The notes beneath the pieces were generated by a model that worked only from the letters and a program-made list of their open reading frames with translations, was not told the DNA's origin and made no database searches. A program made the translations under genes and the position numbers. DNA of 48,013 nucleotides from Hymenobacter terrenus (GTDB lineage Bacteria > Bacteroidota > Bacteroidia > Cytophagales > Hymenobacteraceae), in the NCBI RefSeq assembly GCF_000972495.1, contig NZ_LATM01000033.1:1-48013 (forward strand). The letters are read 5' to 3'. Shown here piece by piece: positions 8,554 through 17,356 of the stretch. Positions within the stretch are counted from its first letter, which is position 1. Each line of letters opens with the position of its first letter.

Positions 8554-8783
8554 CGAGTACTGGTTGACTCGAAGGTCAGGGAAATGATGGGAGAGCAAAT
8601 CCCCTTTGTAGCTGCTTTGCTATCTACAGTTGTGGTAGGTTAGTACGAGTAACCGCTCATCCACTCTTTTATTGGTTGAATTCACTGCGCACGGTCAGTG
8701 CATATAGGCCTTAGGTGTACTGCTCTCTTTGTAAGAAATTGTTTCAGCACGTGAAGCGCTATGGATGTGCCCCTGTAGCGCGT

Positions 8784-11741
8784 TTAGCTCTCGGTAATGG
8801 GTTGTTGCGCTCGAAATTCTGAAGGGGACACCTGATATTTAGCGCGAAAAGCAGCGGCAAAATACGAAGGCGAGGAAAAGCCGAGTACATACCCCACCTC
8901 CCCAATGGTTAGCGAGTCATCCAGTAGCAGTTGGCGGGCCTTGGTTAAGCGAATGTTCTGAATATGCTCGGTGAGGCCGGTGCCCAGCAAGGCCTTGACC
9001 TTGCGGTAGAGTTGCATGCGCGACAAGTTCAGGCTGCGGCCGACATCATCCACGCTCAATTCGGGTCGGCTCAGGTTAGCTTCAATAATTGCCGTCAAGT
9101 CGGTCAAGAAGCGCTGGTCGGGGCGGGTTGGGGCCACCGTCGTTTTGTCGAGGTTTAATTCCCGGCGGAAATGCTCTCGCTGCCGGGCGCGGTTGGCCAG
9201 CAGCGTGCGGATGCTTTCCAGCAAAAAAGCTGGATTGAAGGGCTTCGTTAGATAGAGGTCGGCGCCGGCCTGCACTCCTTCGAGTTGCTGCTCGGGAGCC
9301 CCACGGGCCGTGAGCAGAATGACCGGAATGTGACTTGTGCGCCAGTCATCGCGCAGGCGCGCCACCACTTCCAGCCCAGTCAGGCCGGGCATCATCACAT
9401 CGCACACCACTAAGTCCGGAATCAGGGCAGTGGCCATCTCGATGCCTGTGGTGCCATTAGTGGCGGCCTGCACTTGAAATGAAGGCCGGAGCTTCCGCAC
9501 CAGAAAATCATTTACTTCCGGGTTATCTTCGATGACCAGCACCAGCGTGTCGCTGGCGGCTGCCTCAGTGGCAGGCGTGGCTTCGGTGGGCTGCTCCAGT
9601 ACATCAACTGGTAGCCGGCGCTGCCGCACCAACGGGAGGTAATCGCCCTCAGCCGCTAGCAGGGGAGCCGGGAGCGCGTGCAGCGCCACAGGCAATTCGC
9701 GAGGTAGGGTTAGCTCGAACGTGGCGCCCTGTCCGAGTTTGCTTTGCACCGTGAGTTGGCCGTGGTGCAGCCGGGCCAAGCCCAAGGCCAGCGCCAAGCC
9801 CATGCCCGACCCCTGAGCTGTGCCATCGGCCTGCCCTTGGTAAAACCATTCAAATAGATGCGCTTGGTCCCGAGGGCTAATGCCAGGCCCAGTGTCGGTT
9901 ACGCTGATGCGCACCATGCGGCCGACGGCATCGTCTTGGGGTTGCAAGCGCACCACAATTTCACCGCGTTCTGGAGTGAATTTGAGCGCGTTCGATAGCA
10001 GGTTGAATAGAATTTTATCTACCACGTTCGGGTCGAACCACGCGCTGACGATGGTCGCAGCCGGCAGCCAGCGCAGCCTAATGCCCCGCAACATGGCGGG
10101 CCGTTCAAATACATCCACGATTTCGCGCACGAATTCCACCAGATTGCCCTCAGTGGCCTGCACAATCATTTTGCCCACTTCAATGCGGCGAAAATCCATG
10201 AGTTGATTGACCAGCTTGAGTAGGCGCTGCGTGTTGCGATGCACCAATCCCAAGTCGTGCCGTTGCGCCGCTGTGAAGCTAGCTTTGGTGGCCATCAGCT
10301 CATCAATGGGCCCCTGAATGAGGGTGAGCGGGGTACGCAGCTCGTGCGAGAAGTTGGTGAAGAAGCGCAGCTTGGCTTCGGTATCCGCCTGAGCCTGGGC
10401 AGCCAACGCTTCCAGCTGATTGCGCTGGCGCCGAATTTCTTCGTTCTGCGCAATCAGCTGCTTATTAATGCTTACATTTTGCTCGTTCTGCGTTTTAAGT
10501 TCTTCGTTGATGCGCACGTTTTCCTCGTTCTGCGCAGTCAATTGCTCATTAATGCGCACGTTCTCCCCGTTCTGGATTTGGAGCTGTGCGTTAACGGAAG
10601 TGTTTTCTTCGTTGCGCAGCGCCAGTTGCCGGTTTAGATGGCGCTGCTGGCGGCCCGACTGCCATGCTATGGCGGCGAAACCGGCCATAGCCACCAAGGC
10701 CACCAGTAGCCCGAGTATCAAGCTACGCTGGGTGACATAGTTGCCCTGTAGGTCGTTCATCAACATCAGCTGACGCTCAATGTCTTGCTGTTGGCTGGCC
10801 AGCCGGTCGGCCTGCTGCCGCATCATCGCCACATTGGTGGAATCAATAACCGTGATACCGAGCAGGTTTTCGCGCTCGTACGATTCCTTGTTGAGGATGC
10901 GCAAACCCAGGCGCATGGCCTCGGCGCCGCCCGGGAGGTTACTGATGGAAGCTGCCAGTACCCCGTCCTGCACCAAGCCGATGCCTCCGCCCGGACCGGG
11001 CAACCCATTGACGCCAATGATGCGAATTTGCTTCTCCCGTCCCAGTTCTTTGCACACCCGGTAGGCCTCCAGCGCGAGCCAGTCGCTGTGCGCAAAAATC
11101 AAGTTCGTTTCGGGGTGGATGCGCAGTAGAGCCTGGAGTTCGGCTTTTGCCGTGAAGGGCTGCCATGCGCTGGCCACTTTTCCCACTAGCTGCATGGCCG
11201 GGTACTCGGTCAATCCCTGCTCAAACCCCTCGTGCCGCTTGATCGCAGTTTGATTCCCCAACCAGCCTTGAAGTTCCACTACGTGGCCCCGTTGGTGCAG
11301 CAAGCCGGCCGCGCAATGGGCCGCTGCCAGCCCTATTTCTGAGTTGGAGCTGCCCACGTAAGCCGTGTATCGGCGTGAATCAACCGGCTGATTAAGAATG
11401 ACTACGGGCAGGCCGCGGTCGTAAATTTCTTCCACCGCCGCCGCCACCGTGAGTCGTTTTGTTTCGCAGGGCGTAACGATGAGCAGGTCTGTTTTATCTT
11501 TTGTAAGCGCTAGAATTTGAGATTGTTGAAGCTTGATGTCGTTTTTGGCATCTAAGGTTCTAAACTGTACTTCCGGGTGAAAGCTTAACTCACGCCGCAT
11601 GCCCTCGAGCATCGCCTCGCGCCATTTACCAACTGAATTGCACTGCGCGAACACAATACGGTAGGACTTCGCGGGCTGCGTGGCGGAATTACAGCCCGCG
11701 AGTAGCAACCAACATCCAAACACACGCAGCCATCGGCTCAT
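8784..11741 (-). CDS. Hybrid two-component regulator (HTCS) with LacI-type sensor domain
   Basis: This single protein contains a whole signalling pathway, about 985 residues from ATG at 11741 (a longer TTG frame starts at 11810, another ATG at 11768). A lipoprotein-like signal ends LLLAGC. A periplasmic-binding-protein domain of the LacI/Peripla_BP_4 type spans about 27-300, then a membrane helix at about 340-360. A coiled coil of five 14-residue repeats (373-442) leads to the histidine kinase: H466 in FSHELRTP, N box NLLSNALKFT, DTGPGIS, GSGMGLAL. A receiver follows with D781 in VVCDVMMPG, and a C-terminal AraC-type helix-turn-helix. Known HTCS with this sensor type (for example BT1754) bind a monosaccharide. 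By position it should control the SusCD operon and perhaps the DUF2264 cluster. Confidence 0.96.
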   Translation of the reverse strand: MSRWLRVFGCWLLLAGCNSATQPAKSYRIVFAQCNSVGKWREAMLEGMRRELSFHPEVQFRTLDAKNDIKLQQSQILALTKDKTDLLIVTPCETKRLTVAAAVEEIYDRGLPVVILNQPVDSRRYTAYVGSSNSEIGLAAAHCAAGLLHQRGHVVELQGWLGNQTAIKRHEGFEQGLTEYPAMQLVGKVASAWQPFTAKAELQALLRIHPETNLIFAHSDWLALEAYRVCKELGREKQIRIIGVNGLPGPGGGIGLVQDGVLAASISNLPGGAEAMRLGLRILNKESYERENLLGITVIDSTNVAMMRQQADRLASQQQDIERQLMLMNDLQGNYVTQRSLILGLLVALVAMAGFAAIAWQSGRQQRHLNRQLALRNEENTSVNAQLQIQNGENVRINEQLTAQNEENVRINEELKTQNEQNVSINKQLIAQNEEIRRQRNQLEALAAQAQADTEAKLRFFTNFSHELRTPLTLIQGPIDELMATKASFTAAQRHDLGLVHRNTQRLLKLVNQLMDFRRIEVGKMIVQATEGNLVEFVREIVDVFERPAMLRGIRLRWLPAATIVSAWFDPNVVDKILFNLLSNALKFTPERGEIVVRLQPQDDAVGRMVRISVTDTGPGISPRDQAHLFEWFYQGQADGTAQGSGMGLALALGLARLHHGQLTVQSKLGQGATFELTLPRELPVALHALPAPLLAAEGDYLPLVRQRRLPVDVLEQPTEATPATEAAASDTLVLVIEDNPEVNDFLVRKLRPSFQVQAATNGTTGIEMATALIPDLVVCDVMMPGLTGLEVVARLRDDWRTSHIPVILLTARGAPEQQLEGVQAGADLYLTKPFNPAFLLESIRTLLANRARQREHFRRELNLDKTTVAPTRPDQRFLTDLTAIIEANLSRPELSVDDVGRSLNLSRMQLYRKVKALLGTGLTEHIQNIRLTKARQLLLDDSLTIGEVGYVLGFSSPSYFAAAFRAKYQVSPSEFRAQQPITES
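10416..10625 (-). repeat. Five tandem 14-residue coiled-coil repeats within the HTCS gene
   Basis: Five consecutive blocks of 14 codons encode LALRNEENTSVNAQ, LQIQNGENVRINEQ, LTAQNEENVRINEE, LKTQNEQNVSINKQ and LIAQNEEIRRQRNQ. Fourteen residues are two heptads, so the repeat extends the signalling coiled coil between the membrane helix and the kinase without changing its phase. The 42-bp DNA repeat is imperfect but clear. Confidence 0.9.
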
Positions 11742-12600
11742 CGGTATAACATGAAGGGAAGATAACATAGCCAAAAACAGCCATGAAAGCAATATGCTTG
11801 GGAAGGTCAAGAGGACGGTAGTTTCACTATGTGAAGCTAGTCGACCATTCCGGCTGCCTCACAATGAAAAGGATATCTGTCAGACCTTTCGTTGTAAGCA
11901 AGCTCTTTTACAGGGCTGATGTAATTGAAAATTTAAATTTAATCAAAAACCCTTAACAAAGACGGCCTCTCGAATCAGGGGTGAGTGAGCTGATACTTTT
12001 ATGAAGCACCGAGTTTGTGCGCAGAACCTTTCCAAGCGCAGGCAAATAACGGGAGCATAAGAAACCTTGTATTCAATCGGGCCAAACTGATCGGGCGGCC
12101 AAAACCTTTCAGCACAGAAAAAGCTTTGTGCCCCGCAGAAAAAGCAATTGCTTTTCTCACAAAATCAAGCAAAATTGCTCGCTGTTGCTATTCATATTAA
12201 TCACTTGATTATTTTGACATTATACACATAAAGAACGTAAGTGAAGCACAATAGTGTCAGTTTTGTAACAAGTATCCCAAAAATGCGCGCCGCCAAAGGG
12301 TAGTTGTTGGTATTCGAGCGCTGAAGGCATTTTTTAAGCCTGCTTTACCTTATCTACTTTCGCAGGGCAAGCTAGGGCCAGTAGCAAGCAGGTTTGGCTG
12401 AGTGAAAGAAATTTTACCCACCGCTTCACCCGTGGCCGCTGTTCCGACTATTGCTGCCGTTATGGTAGAGGTGTTCGCCTCATGAGTGAGGCAGTCCGGA
12501 CCTATTCAGCTAGGAGCCAAGCCAGTTACTACGGCCCAAATATTTACCTGCTCCCGTCTGCTCCGCCCCACTGTCATCCTTCACCGCCCTTTCCACTTTC
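11742..12600. promoter_or_regulatory. 859-bp AT-rich gene-free region upstream of HTCS and kduD remnant
   Basis: No convincing gene was found. Contents: a 13-bp palindrome TTCACTATGTGAA at 11823-11835 close to the HTCS start; TTGTGCGCAGAA at 12015-12026; a perfect 16-bp palindrome AAAAGCAATTGCTTTT at 12140-12155; and copy 2 of the 26-bp motif at 12256-12281. A 61-codon frame at 12015-12200 has no recognisable features and is probably chance. Confidence 0.55.
12256..12281 (+). promoter_or_regulatory. Copy 2 of the 26-bp motif shared with 8515-8540
   Basis: It matches the copy in the SusCD control region at 24 of 26 positions. It lies about 320 bp upstream of the kduD remnant and about 515 bp upstream of the HTCS start. 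It is probably a regulator site (inference) that once tied kduD/kduI to the same signal as the SusCD operon. Confidence 0.6.
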
Positions 12601-13092
12601 ATGAACTGCCTCCCTCTATTTGACCTGACCAATAAATACGCTGTTATAACGGGCTGTAGTCGAGGCATTGGCCAAGCCATGCCAGATACGGGCGCCCACA
12701 ACATTGGCGTGTCCACACCGTTGGCTTTGGAGGAAATCGATACCGCACAGCAAGTCGGAGCCCTGGGGCGCCGGTTTTACGCCTATCAGGCAGACTTCAG
12801 CTTGCGTGACCAAGTCGACGCTTTTACCACCCAAGTCCTGCTGCGGTTTCCCCGCATCGATATTCTGGTAAACAATGCCGGTACCATCCGCCGCGCGCCG
12901 GTGGCCGAGCATCCGAACGCTGATTGGGACGACGTGCTGGCCATCAACCTCAAAGCGCCCTCCCGCTTAGCCCGCCCCATCGGCGGCCAGATGCTGAAGC
13001 AGGGAAGTGGCAAAATCATTTTCACAACGTTGCTGCTCACGTTTCAGGGCGAAATCAACGTGCCGGGCTACGCAGCTAGCAAAGGCGCATGA
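12601..13092 (+). pseudogene. kduD: kduD remnant (2-dehydro-3-deoxy-D-gluconate dehydrogenase)
   Basis: The first 163 codons resemble KduD, the SDR that oxidises/reduces DKII and KDG in unsaturated-uronate catabolism. Recognisable blocks are FDLTNKYAVITGCSRGIGQA (nucleotide-binding glycines), ALGRRFYAYQADFS, DILVNNAGTIRR, DWDDVLAINLKA, and VPGYAASKG with the catalytic YxxxK. Damage is heavy. About six residues are missing after GIGQAM, the catalytic Ser region reads FTTLLLTF instead of the usual IASLLSF, and the frame stops right after AASKGA, losing roughly the last third. The next bases are the 3' part of kduI, so a deletion joined the two genes. Confidence 0.8.
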
Positions 13093-13310
13093 ATGCCTAC
13101 CTCTACTTCGACCTGTCCAACGTCCAGCGCGTGCTGCACCTGCTGGGTGAGCCCACCGAAACCCGCCCGCTGTGGGTGAACAACGAGCAGACCATCCTCT
13201 TGCCACCGTGGTACATCCACACGGGCTACGCTACCTTTCATCTGGGGCATAGCCGGCGAAAACCGCGAGTACACCGACATGGGTATTGTACCCCTGGGCA
13301 TGATGTCCCA
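13084..13310 (+). pseudogene. kduI: kduI 3' remnant (5-keto-4-deoxyuronate isomerase), frameshifted
   Basis: This fragment corresponds to the C-terminal part of KduI, the zinc isomerase that converts DKI to DKII. The first frame reads RMNAYLYFDL, HLLGEPTETRPLWVNNEQ and PPWYIHTGYAT. It then shifts by one base near 13236 into FIWGIAGENREYTDMGIVPL, the standard KduI ending. The fragment begins just after the HTHxRR zinc-site segment, so most metal ligands are lost; only the His of PPWYIH remains. The start is fused to the truncated kduD. It cannot encode an active enzyme. Confidence 0.8.
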
Positions 13311-13380
13311 AGGGAAACGGCTACCTCTATATGCTCTCCACTCCTTACTCCTTGCCTGGAAAACCCTTTAAATACCTTCA

Positions 13381-13432
13381 AAATGGTCCTGCTTCGATTG
13401 GAACGCCAAGACAAAGCAGGACATTACCATTT
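13381..13432. terminator. Imperfect hairpin downstream of the kduI remnant
   Basis: The arm AAATGGTCCTGCTT (13381-13394) pairs with AAGCAGGACATTACCATTT (13414-13432) with a small bulge and is followed by TTGTTTACT. It lies between the kduI remnant and the DUF2264 gene, so it could be a terminator or part of the DUF2264 leader. Confidence 0.4.
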
Positions 13433-13498
13433 GTTTACTATTCTTCCTTCCAGCTGAAAAAGCCCGCTTAACTCCCTTGGTCAACCACAAACTGCATC

Positions 13499-15622
13499 AT
13501 GCTCATTTTTGCGCTTGTTATGTTTCGCTTCAATAGTCAAAAAAGTCCGCTGAACGCCGTAACGCAGTGGATGGTGCTCTGCGCCCTGCTCTGCGCCAAG
13601 TTGGGATATCCGGCGCAGGCGCAGCCCGGCGCCGCAGCGCCGAAATCGGTTGCGCCAGTGGCTACCTCAACTGTATTTAAAGTAGTTGCGCCTGATTTTA
13701 AAACGAGTCCGCTGACAGGCATGACGCGCAGGCACTGGCAGGATGCCGCCCGCTACCTGCTCACCGGGGCCTTCAGCTACGTGCGCACCCTCGATGACCC
13801 ACTCATTTTTCCGAAGCAGCCGGGCCGCAGCTACCCCCACAACAACAACGATGCTGGGCAGGTGCGCACCGCCAAATTCGAAGGCTTGTGCCGCACGCTG
13901 TTCATCGCCATGCCCCTGCTTAAGGAAGACCCCAGCTTGACCATTAACGGCATCAAAATTGGCGACTATTACCGCCACCAGATCGGCCAACTGCTAGATC
14001 CGGCCAGTCCTACCTACATTCGGCTGCGCCCGAAAGAGGAAGGGCAGAGCCAGACGCTGGTGGAATTCGGGGGCTTAGCGGTTAGCCTGTTTGCCGCTCC
14101 AGAGATTCTGTGGGACCCGTTGTCGAAGGCGCAAAAAGATGCCCTGGCGGCTACTATGCTCAGCTACGGCGACGGGCCGACGGTGCCGTCTAACTGGCGG
14201 TTCTTCAACATCTTCGTGCTGAGCTTTTTCAAAAGCCGGGGCTACGCCATCAACGAACCCTTGCTCGACGAGTATCTCAAACTGTGCCTGGAGGCCTACC
14301 GGGGCGCGGGCTGGTACAGCGACAACGGGGCCTACGACTACTATAGCATGTGGGCCTTTCAGGTGTATGGTACGCTCTGGTCGCAATTCTACGGCCAGAA
14401 GTACTCGCCCCAGTACGCCCAGCAGTTTACCGCGCACCTGACCGACGCCCGCGACAACTACCCCTACATGTTCAGCCGAAACGGGGAGATGATTATGTGG
14501 GGCCGCAGCATGAGCTACCGTTTCGGGTCCGTCGCTCCCTTTCCCCTGATGGGGCTAAATCCCGCTCCTGGCACAAATTTCGGCTGGCTGCGGCGCATCT
14601 CCTCGGGGGCAATGCTTCAGTTTCTGCAAAACCCGGCCATGATGCAGGACCAGGTTCCCACGCTGGGTTTCTACGGGCCTTACGAACCTGTAGTCCAGGC
14701 CTATAACTGCCGGGGCAGCGTGTATTGGATGGGCAAGGCCTTTCTGGGCTTGCTCGTGCCCGCCAACAGCCCCTTCTGGACTGCCACCGAGAACGAAGGC
14801 CCGTGGGCGAAGGAGCTAAAGCCAGGCACCGTGGCCAACCGCTTTCAGCCGGGGTCCAACATTCTGCTCACCGACTACCCCAATAGCGGCGCGGCCGAAA
14901 TCCGGGCGCGGTGCAACACCCGCGTGGCAGGCCAGGCCGACCCGTACCGCGCCAACGAAAACTACAACCGCCTTTCCTACAACAGCGCCTTCCCCTGGCA
15001 GGCCGACGGCCCCAACGGCGAGGTGGCTATGAACTACGTTTTTCAGGATAAAGCCCAAAAGTGGCACGCCCTGAACCTGTACACGTTCCGGCGCTTCGAA
15101 AACGACGTGTACTACCGCGACGCGGTGCCGGAAGCCGACTCCACCCTGCGTTTGCGCCTAGCCGACATCCCGTTGCCCAACGGCATTCTGCGCGTCGACC
15201 AGGTGACCGGCGGGCCGGCGGGCACGCCGCTGCGGCTGGGCCACTACGCCCTGCCTGCTGGGCAGGGACCTGTCCGGCGCCAAACGCGGAAAGTGAAAGG
15301 CTACACCGTGCACCTGCTCGATAACGGGACCTACCAACTGGCCCTGGTGCCGCTCCGCGGCTGGGAGTCGGTGCAGGTGTACGACACCAAGGGCCTGCAC
15401 CCGGCCAGCGCGGAAAGCGCCGTCATCAACGCCTCTGGTACCCTCGCGGCGCCCTCGGCCCGCCCGGCGCTCTACGCCACGCTGCTGCTGTGGAAGAAAT
15501 CGGGCACGACCTGGACCGATGCGGAGCTGCTGCCCGTCACCAAGCTCGCGTACCCAGGGCCTACTACCAGCGTGCAGGTGCAATTCGCCGATGGCAGCAA
15601 ACGGAGCGTTGATTTCAAGTAA
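13499..15622 (+). CDS. DUF2264 family exported protein
   Basis: This 707-residue protein belongs to the DUF2264 family. The N-terminal two thirds should form an alpha-helical barrel: RRHWQDAARYLLTGAFSYVR, FEGLCRTLFIAMPLL, LVEFGGLAVSLF, WRFFNIFVLSFFKSRGY, GAGWYSDNGAYDYYSMWAFQ and GRSMSYRFG are family-like. The last third looks like beta structure. A signal peptide is likely at about residues 20-41 (MVLCALLCAKLGYPAQAQ), so it acts outside the cytoplasm. The family often lies in carbohydrate loci, but I know of no firmly assigned reaction. It sits downstream of the kduD/kduI wreck and upstream of the pyruvyl-transferase-like genes on the same strand, which suggests a role in the same glycan pathway, perhaps as a hydrolase or lyase (inference). 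ATG at 13520 is an alternative start. Confidence 0.88.
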   Translation: MLIFALVMFRFNSQKSPLNAVTQWMVLCALLCAKLGYPAQAQPGAAAPKSVAPVATSTVFKVVAPDFKTSPLTGMTRRHWQDAARYLLTGAFSYVRTLDDPLIFPKQPGRSYPHNNNDAGQVRTAKFEGLCRTLFIAMPLLKEDPSLTINGIKIGDYYRHQIGQLLDPASPTYIRLRPKEEGQSQTLVEFGGLAVSLFAAPEILWDPLSKAQKDALAATMLSYGDGPTVPSNWRFFNIFVLSFFKSRGYAINEPLLDEYLKLCLEAYRGAGWYSDNGAYDYYSMWAFQVYGTLWSQFYGQKYSPQYAQQFTAHLTDARDNYPYMFSRNGEMIMWGRSMSYRFGSVAPFPLMGLNPAPGTNFGWLRRISSGAMLQFLQNPAMMQDQVPTLGFYGPYEPVVQAYNCRGSVYWMGKAFLGLLVPANSPFWTATENEGPWAKELKPGTVANRFQPGSNILLTDYPNSGAAEIRARCNTRVAGQADPYRANENYNRLSYNSAFPWQADGPNGEVAMNYVFQDKAQKWHALNLYTFRRFENDVYYRDAVPEADSTLRLRLADIPLPNGILRVDQVTGGPAGTPLRLGHYALPAGQGPVRRQTRKVKGYTVHLLDNGTYQLALVPLRGWESVQVYDTKGLHPASAESAVINASGTLAAPSARPALYATLLLWKKSGTTWTDAELLPVTKLAYPGPTTSVQVQFADGSKRSVDFK

Positions 15623-15912
15623 TCCTTCTATTCTTCTTTAGTTCGTTTAGATCATAAGTTTAATAGCTGCCCTGGGCTTCCCGCTTACGACCAGCCCTCT
15701 GGGTTTGATACCGTCTACCGCACAAAGCAGCGATACCATTGACAGCAGCAAGAGTGGCCAAAGCGCTGCTTACTAAGCCATGATTGAAATTTGGCATGAT
15801 GTAATTATTTATAAAAAACAATAGCCCACCTGTGAATACAGTCTGGAAGTAACAAAATCTGGTAACCAATCCGAAAGCCACCCGCCTGCAATCATTTATT
15901 AGTCAAAATAGT

Positions 15913-17193
15913 ATGCCCTGGTACCGCCGCGAATTTGTGCAACAGTCGTTATCCCTGATGATTTTCATGGCTGCTACCAACTGCGTGGGCAAGGAGTTTG
16001 GCGCTAAATCCAAGACCATTCTCCTTCGTTCCTCCTGGCAGACGGTCAACATCGGGGACATCGGGCACACGCCAGGCGCCCTGGAAGTGTTTAAGCAATA
16101 TTTGCCCGACAACACCCGGCTTATTCTCTGGCCTTCCAGCGTGGATAACGGCGTAGCGGAGATGCTCAAGGCGTATTTTCCCAAGCTGGTTATCGCTGAA
16201 GGCAAGCTGGACGAGGTCGGCAAACCCTCTACGCCCGCCCTCCAGGCCGCTTTTAAGGAAGCCGACATCTTCGTGCACGGGTCCGGGCCGATGGTGCTGG
16301 CTCAAAGCCATATGGAGGCATGGCGTAAGCTTACCGGCAAGCCCTACGGCGTATTTGGCGTCACGATTGGCGGGGAGCTAGACGGACAACTGACCGACCT
16401 GCTCAATGGAGCTGCCTTTGTGTACCTGCGGGATACGGTGTCGCTGAAGCAACTGCAACAAGAAGGAATCAAGTCGCCGGTGCTGGCTTTTGGCCCGGAT
16501 GCCACGTTTGCCATCCCGCTGCGCAACAAAGTAAAAGCGCAGGCCTATCTAAATTCGGTTGGCCTGACGGAAAAGCAGTTTATCTGCGTAATTCCGCGTT
16601 TGCGCTACACACCGTATTTTAAGATTCACAACACCACTCCCACGGCCGAAGAGCTGCGTCGGGCGGCTATCTCCGAGCAGTTTGTAGAGCAGGACCACGC
16701 CAAGCTGCGGGAGGTCATTATCGAATGGGTGCGCAAAACAGGACTTAAGGTGCTGGCTTGCCCCGAAATGACCCACGAGATGGCCCTGGCCAAGCAGTAC
16801 TTGGTGGACCCGCTGCCCGACGATGTGAAGAAGAACGTGGTGTGGCGCGAAACCTACTGGCTGCCCGACGAAGCCACGTCCGTGTACGAACGGAGCCGGG
16901 CCGTGGTGAGTTTAGAAATGCACTCGCCCATTATGGCGTTTCAGGCCAACGTGCCCGCCATTCTGGTCCGGCAGCCCACCGATACCAGCAAGGGCCAGAT
17001 GTGGCGCGACGTAGGCCTAGCCGACTGGATTTTTGAAGTTGACACCAGCACTGGCGCTCAGATTGCCAGCCGGGTGCTGGAAATCCACGGAAACTACCCG
17101 GTTGCTTTGGCCAAGCTGGGTACCGCGCGCGGCTTTGTCAAGCAGCGGCAGCAGGAAATGGCCGGCGAAGTAGCCAAAGTCATTCAGACATAA
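15913..17193 (+). CDS. Exported polysaccharide-pyruvyl-transferase-like protein (paralog 1)
   Basis: This 426-residue protein has the PS_pyruv_trans fold. The family normally adds ketal pyruvate to polysaccharides from phosphoenolpyruvate in the cytosol. Visible family features are an N-terminal NIGD at 46-49, VHGSGP, VYLRDTVSLKQL, FGPDATFAI, and a C-terminal H in LEMHSPIMAF (EMH at 335-337) followed by VPAILVR. Canonical members usually have Arg before that His; here it is Met. The start MPWYRREFVQQSLSLMIF resembles a twin-arginine signal, and a cysteine at 24 (AATNC) might be lipidated. It is paralogous to the gene at 18696, and the two flank an MFS permease. An exported location would be odd for a PEP-dependent enzyme, so a different reaction seems likely. 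Confidence 0.85.
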   Translation: MPWYRREFVQQSLSLMIFMAATNCVGKEFGAKSKTILLRSSWQTVNIGDIGHTPGALEVFKQYLPDNTRLILWPSSVDNGVAEMLKAYFPKLVIAEGKLDEVGKPSTPALQAAFKEADIFVHGSGPMVLAQSHMEAWRKLTGKPYGVFGVTIGGELDGQLTDLLNGAAFVYLRDTVSLKQLQQEGIKSPVLAFGPDATFAIPLRNKVKAQAYLNSVGLTEKQFICVIPRLRYTPYFKIHNTTPTAEELRRAAISEQFVEQDHAKLREVIIEWVRKTGLKVLACPEMTHEMALAKQYLVDPLPDDVKKNVVWRETYWLPDEATSVYERSRAVVSLEMHSPIMAFQANVPAILVRQPTDTSKGQMWRDVGLADWIFEVDTSTGAQIASRVLEIHGNYPVALAKLGTARGFVKQRQQEMAGEVAKVIQT

Positions 17194-17356
17194 ATAATGG
17201 TAGAAATGGTAGAACCAGTGTCGGACTTCATGCCAACCAGAAGCAGGAACCGCAACTCGAGGGCGAACAATTTATCAGCTATGTGCTGGAACCGACGGCA
17301 TCGCCGCCTGGCCACTTCTTTCTCCTCCCTTCAAGAATATCTCATTCCACCTGTTC
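17194..17356 (+). other. Intergenic stretch with possible small coding relic
   Basis: One frame between the stop of paralog 1 and the MFS start reads QEPQLEGEQFISYVLEP, which looks protein-like, but I cannot assign it to a family and it has no start or stop of its own. It may be a relic or chance. Confidence 0.2.

Larger units (their letters stand above)
8354..8783. promoter_or_regulatory. 430-bp gene-free control region of the SusCD operon
   Basis: The region lies between the kinase start and the 3' end of the HTCS gene and is more AT-rich than its neighbours. It holds the 26-bp motif at 8515-8540 and two TGTGCGCAC elements (8399-8407 and within 8542-8553). No convincing TTTG/TAnnTTTG promoter pair was found on the minus strand. 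Confidence 0.6.

Noticed and set aside
12015..12200. 61-codon frame in the HTCS upstream region
   Set aside because: The composition is like the surrounding AT-rich non-coding DNA, it has no recognisable protein features, and it overlaps palindromes.
15660..15881. 73-codon minus-strand frame between DUF2264 and pyruvyl-transferase paralog 1
   Set aside because: There is one hydrophobic stretch (SSALATLAAVNGIAALC) but no family and no operon context; the gap more likely holds a promoter.
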